Origin: Lachnospiraceae bacterium YSB2008
GTDB taxonomy: Bacteria; Bacillota; Clostridia; Lachnospirales; Lachnospiraceae
Length of the DNA: 64,000 nt
Direction: 5' to 3'
Assembly: GCA_000687655.1 (NCBI GenBank)
Contig: JHWR01000005.1
Coordinates: 1 to 64,000, forward strand
Under the pieces are notes generated by a model. It saw only the letters and a list, made by a program, of their open reading frames with translations. It did no database searches and had not been told where the DNA came from. Each line of letters starts with the position of its first letter. The stretch's first letter is position 1. Below, piece after piece: positions 1 to 8,434 of this stretch. Made by a program: the position numbers and the translations under genes.

Positions 1-258
1 ATAGGATATATGCCTATTGACCTAGATACAGCAAATATCTTTTTCCAACTTATAGCAAAAAGGTATGAGAAGAATAGCACTATAATCACTACAAACATGT
101 CATTTTCAAAATGGGGCGAATTTTTCGGCTCAGCCACATTGGCAAACGCAGTTCTGGACAGACTGCTTCATCATTCCAGCATTATTTCAATCAAGGGTCC
201 GTCATACCGAACAAAAGATATCCGGTCCTTGTTGGAAGTTCAAACTGCGGAGGAATAA
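1..258 (+). CDS. istB: IS21-family helper ATPase IstB, C-terminal fragment (cut by window edge)
   Basis: This is the last 85 codons of an IstB-type AAA+ helper ATPase, which assists the IstA transposase of IS21-family elements. The frame is open from base 1 and has no start inside the window. Family landmarks are the IGYMPID stretch after Walker B, the sensor segment STIITTNMSFSKWGE and the LDRLLHHS block near the end. The segment upstream lies outside the window, so whether the element is intact cannot be told. It is followed by repeated T-rich sequence typical of an IS21 terminus. It belongs to an AT-rich, low-gene-density stretch unlike the housekeeping block that follows. Confidence 0.88.
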   Translation: MGYMPIDLDTANIFFQLIAKRYEKNSTIITTNMSFSKWGEFFGSATLANAVLDRLLHHSSIISIKGPSYRTKDIRSLLEVQTAEE

Positions 259-269
259 GTGGAAAAACA

Positions 270-317
270 TACATTTTTATATTCCATTTTTCCTACATTT
301 TTATATTGACTTTTACA
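270..317 (+). repeat. IS21-type right-end multiple terminal repeats
   Basis: Two identical 14-bp direct repeats, TACATTTTTATATT, lie at 270-283 and 294-307, followed by TTTTACA ending at about 317. IS21-family ends characteristically carry several short transposase-binding repeats just downstream of istB and finish in CA, so this is the probable right end. The exact boundary is inferred because no flanking target duplication can be seen. Confidence 0.6.
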
Positions 318-381
318 TACGCCTATTGATGATTTCCTTAATCTCTTCTATTGTTACAATGGCATTATTTCTTTTTTTCAT
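313..381 (-). pseudogene. Possible gene start truncated by the IS right end
   Basis: A 22-codon frame begins at an ATG preceded by a good GGGAGG ribosome binding site (10-nt spacing) and runs MKKRNNAIVTIEEIKEIINRR before it stops inside the inferred IS terminus. The sequence looks like a real N-terminus, lysine-rich and then amphipathic. The simplest reading is that the IS inserted into a minus-strand gene and left only its beginning. The function of the parent gene is not recognisable. It could equally be a chance open frame. Confidence 0.3.
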
Positions 382-476
382 ATATCTGTTTCCTCCCAGT
401 CTGAACTGCTTTACTGTATATTTTCTATACCAAGATAATCAAATCCCATTGCTACATTTAACTGGAAGATATTTTA

Positions 477-1391
477 TCAAACTGAATTTGTAAACTTATT
501 ATTTTTGATTGTTCTTACAAGTTCATATTGATATGTCTTAAAATATTTATTCCAGAATCCTCGTGCATTCGGATTAGCCGTTCCGTGTCCAACCCATAGA
601 TATCTGGCATCCTTTTGTTTTTCATGTTCAATGACAAATTGAAGCAAATCTTTAGAAAGAGAACTTCCTCTATATTTCGGCATCACATATATTTCCCCTA
701 CATTTACCGATTTGGTGCTATGAAAAGTAAACACATCTGATTCACTATTACTTTCTATCATTCCAATTATTTCATCATCCTTTGAAAGAGCAATATGAAG
801 ATTCGTCTCTGAATCCATAAAAAATTCTTTGTATACCTGCTCTGTAAATTCATGACCTGGATAAAAAACAGGTGCCTGTTTTAAATGTTTTATTATTGCA
901 TCTGTCAGTGTCCATATTTCATCCCAGCGTTTTTCAATTTCATCTTTCCCCAAAGTCTTAATTGTATATGTATCGTTAAATTGGTAAGGATAATCTGTAA
1001 TTTCAAATCTGCCTTGTTCGTAAATATAGCCAAATTGCATCATTGAAAACAATGCTAATGCTTCATAATCATGAGCATACAGATTTATTTGAAATTTTGT
1101 ATCACCATTACTTATTACTGTGTCTGATAGTTTACAGAATAATTTTGACAGGGTCTTTTCTGATGAAGCATAATACCCATACACAGGCACATTGCAAGTT
1201 TGAATTCCATCATTACTCCATAAAGAATAGTATAGAACACCTTGTTCATCAACTCCATTATCAATAGCAATGCTGTTCATATCAGATAATTTATCACATA
1301 TCTTTTCTTTAAATAATTCAAATGCTACAGCTTCTAGTATTGAGTTGTTTGAACATTCTATCAGATATTTTTCATACAATTTTTCAATCAT
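477..1391 (-). CDS. GNAT-family N-acetyltransferase
   Basis: A 304-residue protein. Residues about 135-300 carry the GNAT acetyl-CoA-binding core: a beta strand ending in VGEIYVMPKYRGSSLS is motif A, with R-G-x-x-x-S standing in for the usual Q/R-x-x-G-x-G/A pyrophosphate loop. The AYLW-like strand and NPNARGFWNKYF helix match motif B. The first 130 residues resemble a degenerate second GNAT fold or an unknown accessory domain. A weak GGGG site lies 12 nt upstream of the ATG. The substrate is unknown. The gene is AT-rich and sits between IS debris and an integrase, so it was probably acquired with that element. GNAT proteins in such positions are often antibiotic or toxin modifiers, but nothing here proves it. 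Confidence 0.75.
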   Translation of the reverse strand: MIEKLYEKYLIECSNNSILEAVAFELFKEKICDKLSDMNSIAIDNGVDEQGVLYYSLWSNDGIQTCNVPVYGYYASSEKTLSKLFCKLSDTVISNGDTKFQINLYAHDYEALALFSMMQFGYIYEQGRFEITDYPYQFNDTYTIKTLGKDEIEKRWDEIWTLTDAIIKHLKQAPVFYPGHEFTEQVYKEFFMDSETNLHIALSKDDEIIGMIESNSESDVFTFHSTKSVNVGEIYVMPKYRGSSLSKDLLQFVIEHEKQKDARYLWVGHGTANPNARGFWNKYFKTYQYELVRTIKNNKFTNSV

Positions 1392-1412
1392 GACGATTTT
1401 TTACCCCTTTCA

Positions 1413-1541
1413 TCAATCAACAATATAGTTTTCGAGTGAATGATACTCCAACAGATCTTCAAACTCTGTAAAATTATAGTTAATATGTATAATATTCCCA
1501 TCTGGATCATTTCTTTTAATCATATCTTCAAGAGCGTCCAT
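1413..1541 (-). CDS. Small 42-residue ORF overlapping the integrase 3' end
   Basis: An open frame starting MDALEDMIKRNDPDGNIIHI and ending in an acidic, aromatic tail. It overlaps the integrase stop by 14 bp and ends 21 nt before the acetyltransferase start, which is the spacing of a translationally coupled operon gene. The NYNFTEFEDLLEYH segment faintly recalls the C-terminus of SMI1/KNR4 (SUKH) immunity-like proteins, so it may be a remnant of such a gene. The ribosome binding site is poor. I do not assign a function. Confidence 0.35.
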   Translation of the reverse strand: MDALEDMIKRNDPDGNIIHINYNFTEFEDLLEYHSLENYIVD

Positions 1542-2769
1542 TATCTTTGATTTTCCAGCTCTTCAACGAATATGCCCTCTCCATCGCTTTCATTGATTCA
1601 AATACTCCCACTTCAGTAGCATCTGCATAAACAGATAGTGTAATAACAATACTCTCATGTCCCATTATTGTTTGAATTGCTTTTAAATCAGATGTGGATC
1701 TGCAAAGAAATGTTGCAAATGTATGGCGCAACTGATGTGTTGTAATATCAGGAAGTTTACTAACCTCATTATATGCACATTCTTCATTATACGCCCTTAT
1801 TATTTTATGCAATTTTGCACATACTGCTTCTCGTGTGAAAATCCTTCCCCTATTTGAGAGAAATACAAAATCTGTATATCCATCAATTTCTTGTTTTCCC
1901 GAATACCTGATAGAAGCGTGCTCCTTTTTTATATCAAGCAATAATTCTCTTACATCTTCCATCATAGGAATACATCTATTTCCCGCCTGAGTTTTAGGTT
2001 CTTTTATATGAGCTATTCTATGATTATTTTCACTTTCGTATGTAACAGCATGATTAATACTAATCTGATCAGTTTTAAAATCAATATCATTCCAGCGAAG
2101 AGCCAGTGCTTCTCCTATACGACATCCCGTACCAAGAAGAAAAAGAATCAACTGCTTATCCTTAGCATAAATAGGATTATTATTCATATATTCAACAAAT
2201 CTCTGTCTCTGATCATCGTTTAAACCAGAAATCTTTTTCTTTTTATAATTTGCCATACTTTTTATTTCTTTCATGACTCCATTTGCAGGATTATCACTAA
2301 TAATTCTATCTCCTACTGCCATTTTAAGAGCACCATTAATAACAGAAAACTGCCTTTTTATGGTTGATATGGCATATCCCTTAGGATTCTTTTCAGTTTT
2401 TACTTTAGCCATATAATAATATATAAGCTCAGATTTCTTAAGTTCCTTAATCTTTGTTCTACCAATGGTATTTCTACAATCATAGTATTCATGATACATA
2501 GTATTAAGTGTAGAATTCTCAATGAATGCTGCTCTTTTTTCAATATAGCAATCAACAACCTCATTAAGAGTCATCTCTTCATTCAGAACGGAATATCCCT
2601 TCTCAATAGAATCCAGGAGATTTTTTTCCTTTATTCTTAATTCATCTAATGTCTTTTCATATATCCAAGTATTCTGTCCCCACTTCATTATTCTAAACAT
2701 ATATGTTCCATTTTTTCTTTGAGATTCTCCTGTATATAGAATATTTCCAAATGAATCTGTTCTCAGCAT
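1528..2769 (-). CDS. Tyrosine recombinase, Tn916/phage integrase type
   Basis: A site-specific integrase of 413 residues that would cut and rejoin attachment sites of an integrative element. The N-terminus (about 1-60, LRTDSFGNILYTGESQRKNG) resembles the arm-DNA-binding domain of Tn916 Int, followed by a SAM-like core-binding domain (about 65-175). All catalytic residues are visible: Arg217 in GTGCRIGEAL, Lys259, His345 and Arg348 in HQLRHT, His371 in MGHES and the nucleophile Tyr381. The start at 2769 is chosen because GGAGGG lies 8 nt upstream; a longer frame to 2832 has no such site. No excisionase gene or cargo is present next to it, so the element is a remnant or its cargo lies outside the window. 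Confidence 0.9.
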   Translation of the reverse strand: MLRTDSFGNILYTGESQRKNGTYMFRIMKWGQNTWIYEKTLDELRIKEKNLLDSIEKGYSVLNEEMTLNEVVDCYIEKRAAFIENSTLNTMYHEYYDCRNTIGRTKIKELKKSELIYYYMAKVKTEKNPKGYAISTIKRQFSVINGALKMAVGDRIISDNPANGVMKEIKSMANYKKKKISGLNDDQRQRFVEYMNNNPIYAKDKQLILFLLGTGCRIGEALALRWNDIDFKTDQISINHAVTYESENNHRIAHIKEPKTQAGNRCIPMMEDVRELLLDIKKEHASIRYSGKQEIDGYTDFVFLSNRGRIFTREAVCAKLHKIIRAYNEECAYNEVSKLPDITTHQLRHTFATFLCRSTSDLKAIQTIMGHESIVITLSVYADATEVGVFESMKAMERAYSLKSWKIKDNGRS

Positions 2770-2862
2770 TGTCTTTCCCTCCAGTTTTTTTGTGATGCTG
2801 GATAAGATAACATAGCCAAAAACCAATAACAATTCTATAAATAGTATTCTTTTTATAATACG

Positions 2863-3069
2863 ATGGGGTGTTAAAAAGATCTAATAAATTCCTGATAAAA
2901 CATGATTTGAGTAAGCTTTTGAGTAAGAACATGATTTAGACGTTAAATACCAATGTATTATATTAATGACAAAAAACCCGGGAATCTCGCTATAATAAAG
3001 AAAAAGTAAAAGACCGTGTCGGGGTAGACACGGTCTTTTGGAGAAGGTATTTTGTTACTTATGGGGTGT
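2863..3069. other. Gene-free interval with possible attachment-site repeat
   Basis: The stretch between the integrase start and the ftsH terminator is A/T-rich and has no convincing gene. The 9-mer ATGGGGTGT occurs at 2863-2871 and again at 3061-3069, flanking the hairpin at 3008-3039. This could be an integrase arm site or attachment core, but a 9-bp match is short and could be chance. A small perfect hairpin, CAAAAAT/ATTTTTG, lies at 3140-3157. Confidence 0.25.
3008..3039. terminator. Strong bidirectional hairpin terminator
   Basis: Perfect 13-bp arms AAAAGACCGTGTC and GACACGGTCTTTT with a 6-nt loop GGGGTA. The A/T-rich flanks give a U-run in either direction. It insulates the integrase segment from the housekeeping block. 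Confidence 0.85.
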
Positions 3070-3240
3070 AGCAAAAAACTATATAATGTATTGGGGGGTT
3101 ACAAATGCTATTATATATATTTAGTTGCTGAAGTGTTCACAAAAATGGCGATTTTTGAAATTTTTTTTTGTATATTTTGACTTTCCGTTTTTCCTTAAAA
3201 ATCGGTTTTTGTGCATTTTGGATTATCAAAATAGTCGGCA

Positions 3241-3257
3241 TTGTGCATGATGCACAA
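3241..3257. repeat. 17-bp palindrome TTGTGCAT-G-ATGCACAA
   Basis: Eight-bp arms separated by one base, in a gene-free A/T-rich stretch downstream of ftsH. A one-base loop cannot form a good RNA hairpin, so a protein-binding site (operator or recombination site) is more likely than a terminator. Confidence 0.4.
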
Positions 3258-3299
3258 CGTTTTTTCGTATATCCACTCATTTCAAACCTTTATTTAGTA

Positions 3300-3338
3300 A
3301 AAATGGTCAATCCGAAATTTAACCGGATTGACCATTTT
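3300..3338 (-). terminator. Terminator downstream of ftsH
   Basis: Perfect 15-bp inverted repeat, AAAATGGTCAATCCG and its complement, with a 9-nt loop, 30 bp past the ftsH stop and followed on the minus strand by T residues. It ends the tilS-hpt-ftsH transcript. Confidence 0.85.
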
Positions 3339-3367
3339 GCTGAAAAACTTATTCAAAAGCATTCTTT

Positions 3368-5203
3368 TTAATCATTTTTAGAGAACAAAGCATCAAATTC
3401 TTCGCCGTCGATCTTCTCTTTTTCGAGAAGGAGCTCTGCGCACTTATGAAGAACGTCCATATTTGCTTCAATTACCTTCTTGGCTTCCGAATAACAATAC
3501 TCTATTATGCTCTTTACTTCTTCATCTATCGTTGTCGCTACATTTTCACCAAATGCCCTGGCATGTCCCAGATCACGTCCGAGGAATACTTCCTCATCTT
3601 CTGTCTCATAGTTGATAGGACCAACCTTCTCTGAGAAACCGTACTTGATTACCATGTCACGCGCCGTAGCTGTCGCCTGCTTGATATCCTGTGAAGCACC
3701 TGTAGTAACATCTTCAAATATAAGCTCCTCTGCTATACGTCCGCCGAAATCAACCATTATATGCTGAAGCATCTTCTTCTTCGTATTGAAGATATTATCA
3801 TTTTCGGGAAGCGGCATAGTGTAACCGGCCGCACCCACTCCGTTCGGTATTATCGATACGGAATGAACCGACTCCACTTCAGAAAGCTCATGGAAGAGTA
3901 TGGCATGTCCTGCCTCATGATAAGCTGTGATCTTTCTTTCCTTCTCAGGAACGACTCTTGACCTTTTCTCTGTTCCGATTCCTACCTTTACGAAGGATTT
4001 CTCTATATCAGAACTGTTTATAAACTTACGATTATCCTTTGCAGCAGCTATAGCCGCTTCATTTACAAGATTTTCAAGATCCGCACCTGAGAATCCTGCA
4101 GTTGTTCTTGCTATCTTGTGAAGATCCACGTCATCGCCGATAGGCTTGTTCTTGATGTGAACCTTGAGAATATCCTCCCTGCCTTTAACATCAGGTCTGT
4201 TTACGGATATCTTTCGGTCGAATCTGCCCGGTCTTAAGATGGCAGGGTCAAGTATATCAACTCGGTTTGTAGCTGCAAGTACTATGATTCCGGAATTTTC
4301 ATCGAAACCATCCATTTCAACGAGAAGCTGATTCAGAGTCTGCTCTCTCTCGTCGTGGCCGCCGCCGAGACCCGAGCCTCTTCTACGTCCTACTGCGTCT
4401 ATCTCATCTATAAATACTATACAAGGGCTGTTCTTCTTTGCGTCCTGGAAGAGATCCCTTACTCTGGCAGCGCCAACACCGACGAACATTTCCACGAAAT
4501 CCGAACCGGATATAGAGAAAAATGGAACGCCCGCCTCTCCGGCAACCGCTTTTGCCAGAAGCGTCTTTCCTGTTCCCGGAGGACCCACAAGTATGATACC
4601 CTTAGGAATTCTTGCTCCGAGATTTATATACTTTGCAGGATCTGAAAGGAAATCAACTATCTCAACAAGTTCTTCCTTTTCTTCAACAAGACCTGCAACA
4701 TCATCAAACTTAATATTTGTTTCTTCTATCTTTCGGGCTCTGCTCTTGCCGAAACTGAGTATCTTACTGTTTCCGCCGCCGCCTCCGCCTGACATCTGTG
4801 CGAGAAGTATCCCGATCAGTACTGCAAACAGGATTCCCATAATAAGATATGGCAGGAATTTCTCAAGAACTGACGGTCTTTTTACATCGAGCATATGGAA
4901 ACTTACTTCATCATTTCCATTCTGTATCAGCTTCTCTGTTACCTTGACATCCGGCGTATAGTATACCTTCCTGGTACCGTCCTTAAACAGTACTTCTACT
5001 GTACCTGTCGGTATTTCCTGATTCTGAAGAATATTTACAGCATAAACTCTGTTCTCCTTCAGATCATCCTCAAGCCTATCATTTGTATAAGATGTATCTT
5101 CGTTTCTGTACATGCTGCTTACATAGAAATATATAAGCACGCCAAGAAGCAGGAGGGCGCCATATATTATGAGTCCCCTGCCATTTCCATTTACTTTCTT
5201 CAT
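3368..5203 (-). CDS. ftsH: ATP-dependent zinc metalloprotease FtsH
   Basis: A membrane-anchored AAA+ protease of 611 residues that degrades misfolded and regulatory proteins. Two transmembrane segments lie at about 10-28 and 116-136 and enclose the extracytoplasmic FtsH_ext domain, followed by a Gly-rich linker. Walker A GPPGTGKT is at 207-214, Walker [10 protein letters not shown] at 262-270, the second region of homology includes RPGRFDR, and the zinc site HEAGH is at 429-433. Length and order are normal for the family. AGGAAAGG precedes the ATG at the right distance. It is the last gene of a tilS-hpt-ftsH operon, an arrangement conserved across Firmicutes, and ends before a strong terminator. 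Confidence 0.97.
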   Translation of the reverse strand: MKKVNGNGRGLIIYGALLLLGVLIYFYVSSMYRNEDTSYTNDRLEDDLKENRVYAVNILQNQEIPTGTVEVLFKDGTRKVYYTPDVKVTEKLIQNGNDEVSFHMLDVKRPSVLEKFLPYLIMGILFAVLIGILLAQMSGGGGGGNSKILSFGKSRARKIEETNIKFDDVAGLVEEKEELVEIVDFLSDPAKYINLGARIPKGIILVGPPGTGKTLLAKAVAGEAGVPFFSISGSDFVEMFVGVGAARVRDLFQDAKKNSPCIVFIDEIDAVGRRRGSGLGGGHDEREQTLNQLLVEMDGFDENSGIIVLAATNRVDILDPAILRPGRFDRKISVNRPDVKGREDILKVHIKNKPIGDDVDLHKIARTTAGFSGADLENLVNEAAIAAAKDNRKFINSSDIEKSFVKVGIGTEKRSRVVPEKERKITAYHEAGHAILFHELSEVESVHSVSIIPNGVGAAGYTMPLPENDNIFNTKKKMLQHIMVDFGGRIAEELIFEDVTTGASQDIKQATATARDMVIKYGFSEKVGPINYETEDEEVFLGRDLGHARAFGENVATTIDEEVKSIIEYCYSEAKKVIEANMDVLHKCAELLLEKEKIDGEEFDALFSKND

Positions 5204-5216
5204 ATTAACCTTTCCT

Positions 5217-5741
5217 CTATTCCTCAGTGAGCGACAGAACTCCTATATATGGAAGATTTCTGTACTTCTGAGCATAATCAAGTCCGTATCCTACTACGAA
5301 CTCATCCGGAATGACAAAGCCTGTCATATCCAGTTCAACCGGAACAACTCTTCTTTCCGGTTTATCAAGCAGAGTAATTATCGAGAGGTTAGCAGGTCCC
5401 TTGCCTTCAAGAACACTCTTAACATAGCTGAGTGTACGTCCCGAATCGAGTATATCCTCTACAACGATTACATTCTTGCCCTCTATGGAATCATCCAGAT
5501 CCTTATTAAACTTAACTATTCCCGATGAACTCGTTCCATCGCCGTAACTTGACACTGATATAAAATCCATTGTAACAGGAATAGTCAGTCTCTCTGCAAG
5601 TTCACACAGGAAGAAAACGCTTCCCTTGAGAATACCTATAAGATGCACTGATTCATACTTTGCATCTATCTCAGCAGCCATCTCGCCGATTCTTTTCTCA
5701 ACATCTTCCTTACTTATAAGAACGCTGATAGTTTCTTTCAT
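5217..5741 (-). CDS. hpt: Hypoxanthine phosphoribosyltransferase
   Basis: Cytosolic purine salvage enzyme of 174 residues that makes IMP and GMP from hypoxanthine or guanine plus PRPP. The PRPP-binding loop [14 protein letters not shown] is clear, as are the N-terminal [13 protein letters not shown] segment and the purine-binding [17 protein letters not shown] near the end. The ATG overlaps the tilS stop by 4 bp and uses GGAGAGG inside the tilS 3' end, so translation is coupled to tilS. In the same operon as ftsH, the usual Firmicute order. Confidence 0.96.
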   Translation of the reverse strand: MKETISVLISKEDVEKRIGEMAAEIDAKYESVHLIGILKGSVFFLCELAERLTIPVTMDFISVSSYGDGTSSSGIVKFNKDLDDSIEGKNVIVVEDILDSGRTLSYVKSVLEGKGPANLSIITLLDKPERRVVPVELDMTGFVIPDEFVVGYGLDYAQKYRNLPYIGVLSLTEE

Positions 5742-7159
5742 TGTGCCTCTCCTTCTGTCCTTTGATAACTGAGTATCAGGACGTCCTTTGTGTTATTATC
5801 TATCTTTACAGATTCGCTTAGTCTGTAGCCTATAACCCATATGATTTCATGAGTATCACCCACGGCCACAACCGGAATCCTGTCTCTCTTTGTCCTGTCT
5901 ATCTTAAGGTCCGTGAAAAGCCTTGACAGCTTCTTGCGGTCGCCCGATTCATTTATGATCAGATAATCTCCATCTTCAGGAAATCTGAGAACAGGTGTAC
6001 CATCAATCTTATCACAATCCACCATCTTCGTATACTCTTCTTTTGAGACCACGCTGTCCGATGTCCATACGATTTTCGTAGTGGAAAATGTACCGTTCTC
6101 CGATTCACTGTCCGTCACCTTGTCTATAACAAGATCGTCATAATTCCGCCTGCCCGTAAGCCCATACGGAAGATTTACCATGGCGCCGCTCGAAAGCTCC
6201 ATAAGGCTGAGAAATGAATCGACATGCTGTCTTGTTATGTCCTTCCTTCTACCGGCAATCCGGCCTATAAGTTCAAGAGCTGCCTCACGTCTTGTGAATA
6301 CATCCAGCTTCTTAAGAGCTTCTATACTGATATCTGCCCTGATCGGAGCTTCTTCATCTGATGATTTCTGACACTTTATAACCGCTGACTCTTTTATAAA
6401 ACTGTCTACCTCGGAATCAATTCCCTCATATAGCTTCCATGCATCCTCAGCCAAACTCGTAAGATGCTCTGCCGCGCCTTGGTTTATTCCGGTCAGCGCA
6501 GGCATGATCACATTTCTGATATTGTTACGAGTATAATCGAGTTCCAGATTAGTTGAGTCAGTAACATAGGTCTGCCCCTTATCAGCCAGATATGCCTCTA
6601 TATCTTTTCGCCAGGTCATAAGAAGCGGTCTTATGATACGGTCCCTTGTAGGACGTATTCCGCCTATGCCTCTTATACTGCTTCCTCTGACTGCGTTCAT
6701 AAGAACCGTCTCAGCAAGGTCATCCCTGTTGTGGGCAACTGCAATACGAACCCGGTCAGAACTTTTTTCTCCTTCAGAAGGGTCCTGTTTAATGCATTTC
6801 AACGCTTCATTTTCAAAGCATTCATATCTGAACATGCGACCGGCTTCCTCTTCTGTCAGGGAAAGCTCTTTTGCCATATTCGGAATATCCTTCCTGTATA
6901 CGGTACAATGAATTCCGAGAGCGTCAGCGAGCTTCTTTACAAAGCCCTCATCCCTGTCAGCCTCTGCTCCTCTTATCATATGATTGATATGGACTACGTG
7001 AATGTCATAAGTGTATTCTCCTGTCTTTCTGATCTCGTCCATAACAAGAAGCAGTGCCGTACTGTCAGCGCCGCCGGAAACACCTATGACTATATCCGTG
7101 ACTTCGTCAAGCATATGATAGGTCTCTATGAAATTGGTGGTTTCCTTAACAAAATCCAT
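5738..7159 (-). CDS. tilS: tRNA(Ile)-lysidine synthetase
   Basis: Converts cytidine-34 of the AUA-reading tRNA-Ile to lysidine using ATP and lysine, an essential decoding step. The N-type ATP pyrophosphatase loop SGGADS is at about 28-33, with further family motifs AHNRDDLAETVLMN, RGSSIRGIGG and the DSTNLELDYTRNNIRN block. The C-terminal TilS domain with KKLSRLFTDLKI is present, giving 473 residues, a normal length. The ATG at 7159 is preferred because GGAG sits 9 nt upstream; TTG at 7174 and ATG at 7165 are possible in frame but lack a well-spaced site. First gene of the tilS-hpt-ftsH operon. Confidence 0.95.
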   Translation of the reverse strand: MDFVKETTNFIETYHMLDEVTDIVIGVSGGADSTALLLVMDEIRKTGEYTYDIHVVHINHMIRGAEADRDEGFVKKLADALGIHCTVYRKDIPNMAKELSLTEEEAGRMFRYECFENEALKCIKQDPSEGEKSSDRVRIAVAHNRDDLAETVLMNAVRGSSIRGIGGIRPTRDRIIRPLLMTWRKDIEAYLADKGQTYVTDSTNLELDYTRNNIRNVIMPALTGINQGAAEHLTSLAEDAWKLYEGIDSEVDSFIKESAVIKCQKSSDEEAPIRADISIEALKKLDVFTRREAALELIGRIAGRRKDITRQHVDSFLSLMELSSGAMVNLPYGLTGRRNYDDLVIDKVTDSESENGTFSTTKIVWTSDSVVSKEEYTKMVDCDKIDGTPVLRFPEDGDYLIINESGDRKKLSRLFTDLKIDRTKRDRIPVVAVGDTHEIIWVIGYRLSESVKIDNNTKDVLILSYQRTEGEAQ

Positions 7160-7192
7160 ATTCATCAGCTCCAACCGGCTTCAATAACGAAA

Positions 7193-7221
7193 AGGGTGGT
7201 TAGCTCATCACTAACCACCCT
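7193..7221 (-). terminator. Terminator between divIC and tilS
   Basis: Perfect 11-bp arms AGGGTGGTTAG/CTAACCACCCT with a 7-nt loop, starting 8 bp past the divIC stop and followed by TTTC on the minus strand. It separates divIC from tilS, which therefore needs readthrough or its own promoter. Confidence 0.85.
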
Positions 7222-7229
7222 GTATATAC

Positions 7230-7526
7230 TTACTTCTCTCGAGGTTCAATTACGATCTCATCCGGATAAACAAGTCCGAGCTTATCCTTTGCCTCGTCCT
7301 CAATGTATTTCTTGGTTTGCATGTATTTCTCTTTTTCCTCAAGAGCTTCAGCCTCTTTCTTAGCCTCGTCAATATCATCCTCAAGCTGTCTCTCAGTTAC
7401 TGCGAGTCTCTGGCTTTTTGCCCTGAGATGAGCCACACGAACACCGCTTGCTATAACTGTAGCAAGCATAGCCAGAACAATAAGAAAGATTCCTATTCTT
7501 GATTGTCTTCTGCGTGGTCTCTTCAT
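7230..7526 (-). CDS. divIC: Septum formation initiator protein DivIC/FtsB-like
   Basis: A 98-residue bitopic cell-division protein. An Arg/Lys-rich cytoplasmic start (MKRPRRRQSR) leads into one transmembrane helix (about 12-32), then a coiled coil (LEDDIDEAKKEAEALEEKEK) and a family-typical C-terminus, AKDKLGLVYPDEIV. Such proteins join FtsL and the DivIB/FtsQ complex at the septum. The start at 7526 is chosen for the GGAGAG 7 nt upstream rather than a longer open frame. It follows rqcP and precedes tilS, as in many Firmicutes. Confidence 0.9.
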   Translation of the reverse strand: MKRPRRRQSRIGIFLIVLAMLATVIASGVRVAHLRAKSQRLAVTERQLEDDIDEAKKEAEALEEKEKYMQTKKYIEDEAKDKLGLVYPDEIVIEPREK

Positions 7527-7625
7527 AAAAACTCTCCAATAAGTACTAATGTCAAGAGAATACACTTCTCCTTATAAAACACATAATCAATATTACAACG
7601 ATTTTATGTAAATTTCAACCATTAA

Positions 7626-7865
7626 TTAGATATACTCATACATTTCCTCGGCACTTTCTTTCTTTGTGCTTTCGAGAATCTGCTTAACCCTGACCTTGAC
7701 CTCTTTATTGCCGAAACCTATGCTTATCTCATCTCCGACTTTAACATCATATGAAGCACGGGCCGCCTTGCCATTTACCATAACTCTTCCGGCATCGCAG
7801 GCATCATTTGCCACGGTACGTCTCTTGATCAGTCTTGATACCTTTAAATATTTATCCAGTCTCAT
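7626..7865 (-). CDS. rqcP: S4-domain RNA-binding protein RqcP (YabO/Hsp15-like)
   Basis: A 79-residue protein made almost entirely of one S4 RNA-binding domain (MRLDKYLKVSRLIKRRTVAN, then AGRVMVNGKAARASYDVKVGDEI). In Bacillus subtilis this family binds stalled 50S subunits and helps RqcH add alanine tails in ribosome quality control. The ATG at 7865 has AAGGGG upstream; a longer frame begins with unrelated residues. Position just before divIC matches the yabO-divIC order of B. subtilis. Confidence 0.9.
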   Translation of the reverse strand: MRLDKYLKVSRLIKRRTVANDACDAGRVMVNGKAARASYDVKVGDEISIGFGNKEVKVRVKQILESTKKESAEEMYEYI

Positions 7866-7939
7866 TGTTATCCCCTTGTCTCTGTAAACTCTTCCCGTAT
7901 GACAGTAATATCTCAGAATTGCACTGCATACATATAAGA

Positions 7940-7966
7940 AAAACACCGCAACGATGGCGGTGTTTT
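7940..7966 (-). terminator. Terminator of the HU gene
   Basis: Arms AAAACACCGC/GCGGTGTTTT with a 7-nt loop, 26 bp past the hup stop, with T-rich flanks on both sides. Confidence 0.85.
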
Positions 7967-7992
7967 CTTAAAACTATTTATCTATAATAGAA

Positions 7993-8265
7993 TTAGTTTA
8001 CAGCATCCTTTAATGCCTTACCAGCCTTGAACTTAGGAGCCTTAGAAGCCTTAATCTTCATAGTCTTACCTGTTCTTGGGTTACGTCCTGTTCTAGCAGG
8101 TCTCTTCTGAACTTCGAATGTACCGAAGCCAACAAGCTGAACCTTCTCACCCTTCTTAAGCTCTTCTGTGATAGCTTCGATAACAGCCTTAACTGCCTTC
8201 TCTGAAGCTGCCTTGCTTAAATCTGTCTTTGCTGCTACAGCAGCTACTAATTCGCTCTTGTTCAT
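7993..8265 (-). CDS. hup: DNA-binding protein HU
   Basis: A 90-residue histone-like nucleoid protein. The whole sequence fits the family: [18 protein letters not shown] at the start, [20 protein letters not shown] forming the DNA-clasping beta arm with the intercalating proline in RNPRTG, and [16 protein letters not shown] at the end. It acts as a dimer that bends DNA. GGAGG precedes the ATG. It has its own sigma-A promoter about 95-120 bp upstream and its own terminator, so it forms a single-gene unit. Confidence 0.97.
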   Translation of the reverse strand: MNKSELVAAVAAKTDLSKAASEKAVKAVIEAITEELKKGEKVQLVGFGTFEVQKRPARTGRNPRTGKTMKIKASKAPKFKAGKALKDAVN

Positions 8266-8357
8266 CTTTAAAAATCCTCCTCTAAATTATAAACAAGTTT
8301 TTTACCTTGTACAAATGTACTAAGTATGAACATTCGGGTCTCTCAACCCTAAGTAAT

Positions 8358-8386
8358 GTTATATAGGTTTATGACCGTTTTGTCAA
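8358..8386 (-). promoter_or_regulatory. Sigma-A promoter of hup
   Basis: On the minus strand a perfect -35 TTGACA (8381-8386), 17-bp spacer and -10 TATAAC (8358-8363). The predicted leader is about 85 nt and contains a small TTGTACAA palindrome and the AGGAGG site. Confidence 0.85.
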
Positions 8387-8434
8387 GGAAAAGTTAGGTT
8401 TTTCGCGGTTTTTCAAGGCATTTTACATAAGATT

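Noticed and set aside
8266-8357. Leader of hup considered as a riboswitch
   Set aside because: Only about 85 nt with a small palindrome; no conserved aptamer core was recognised.
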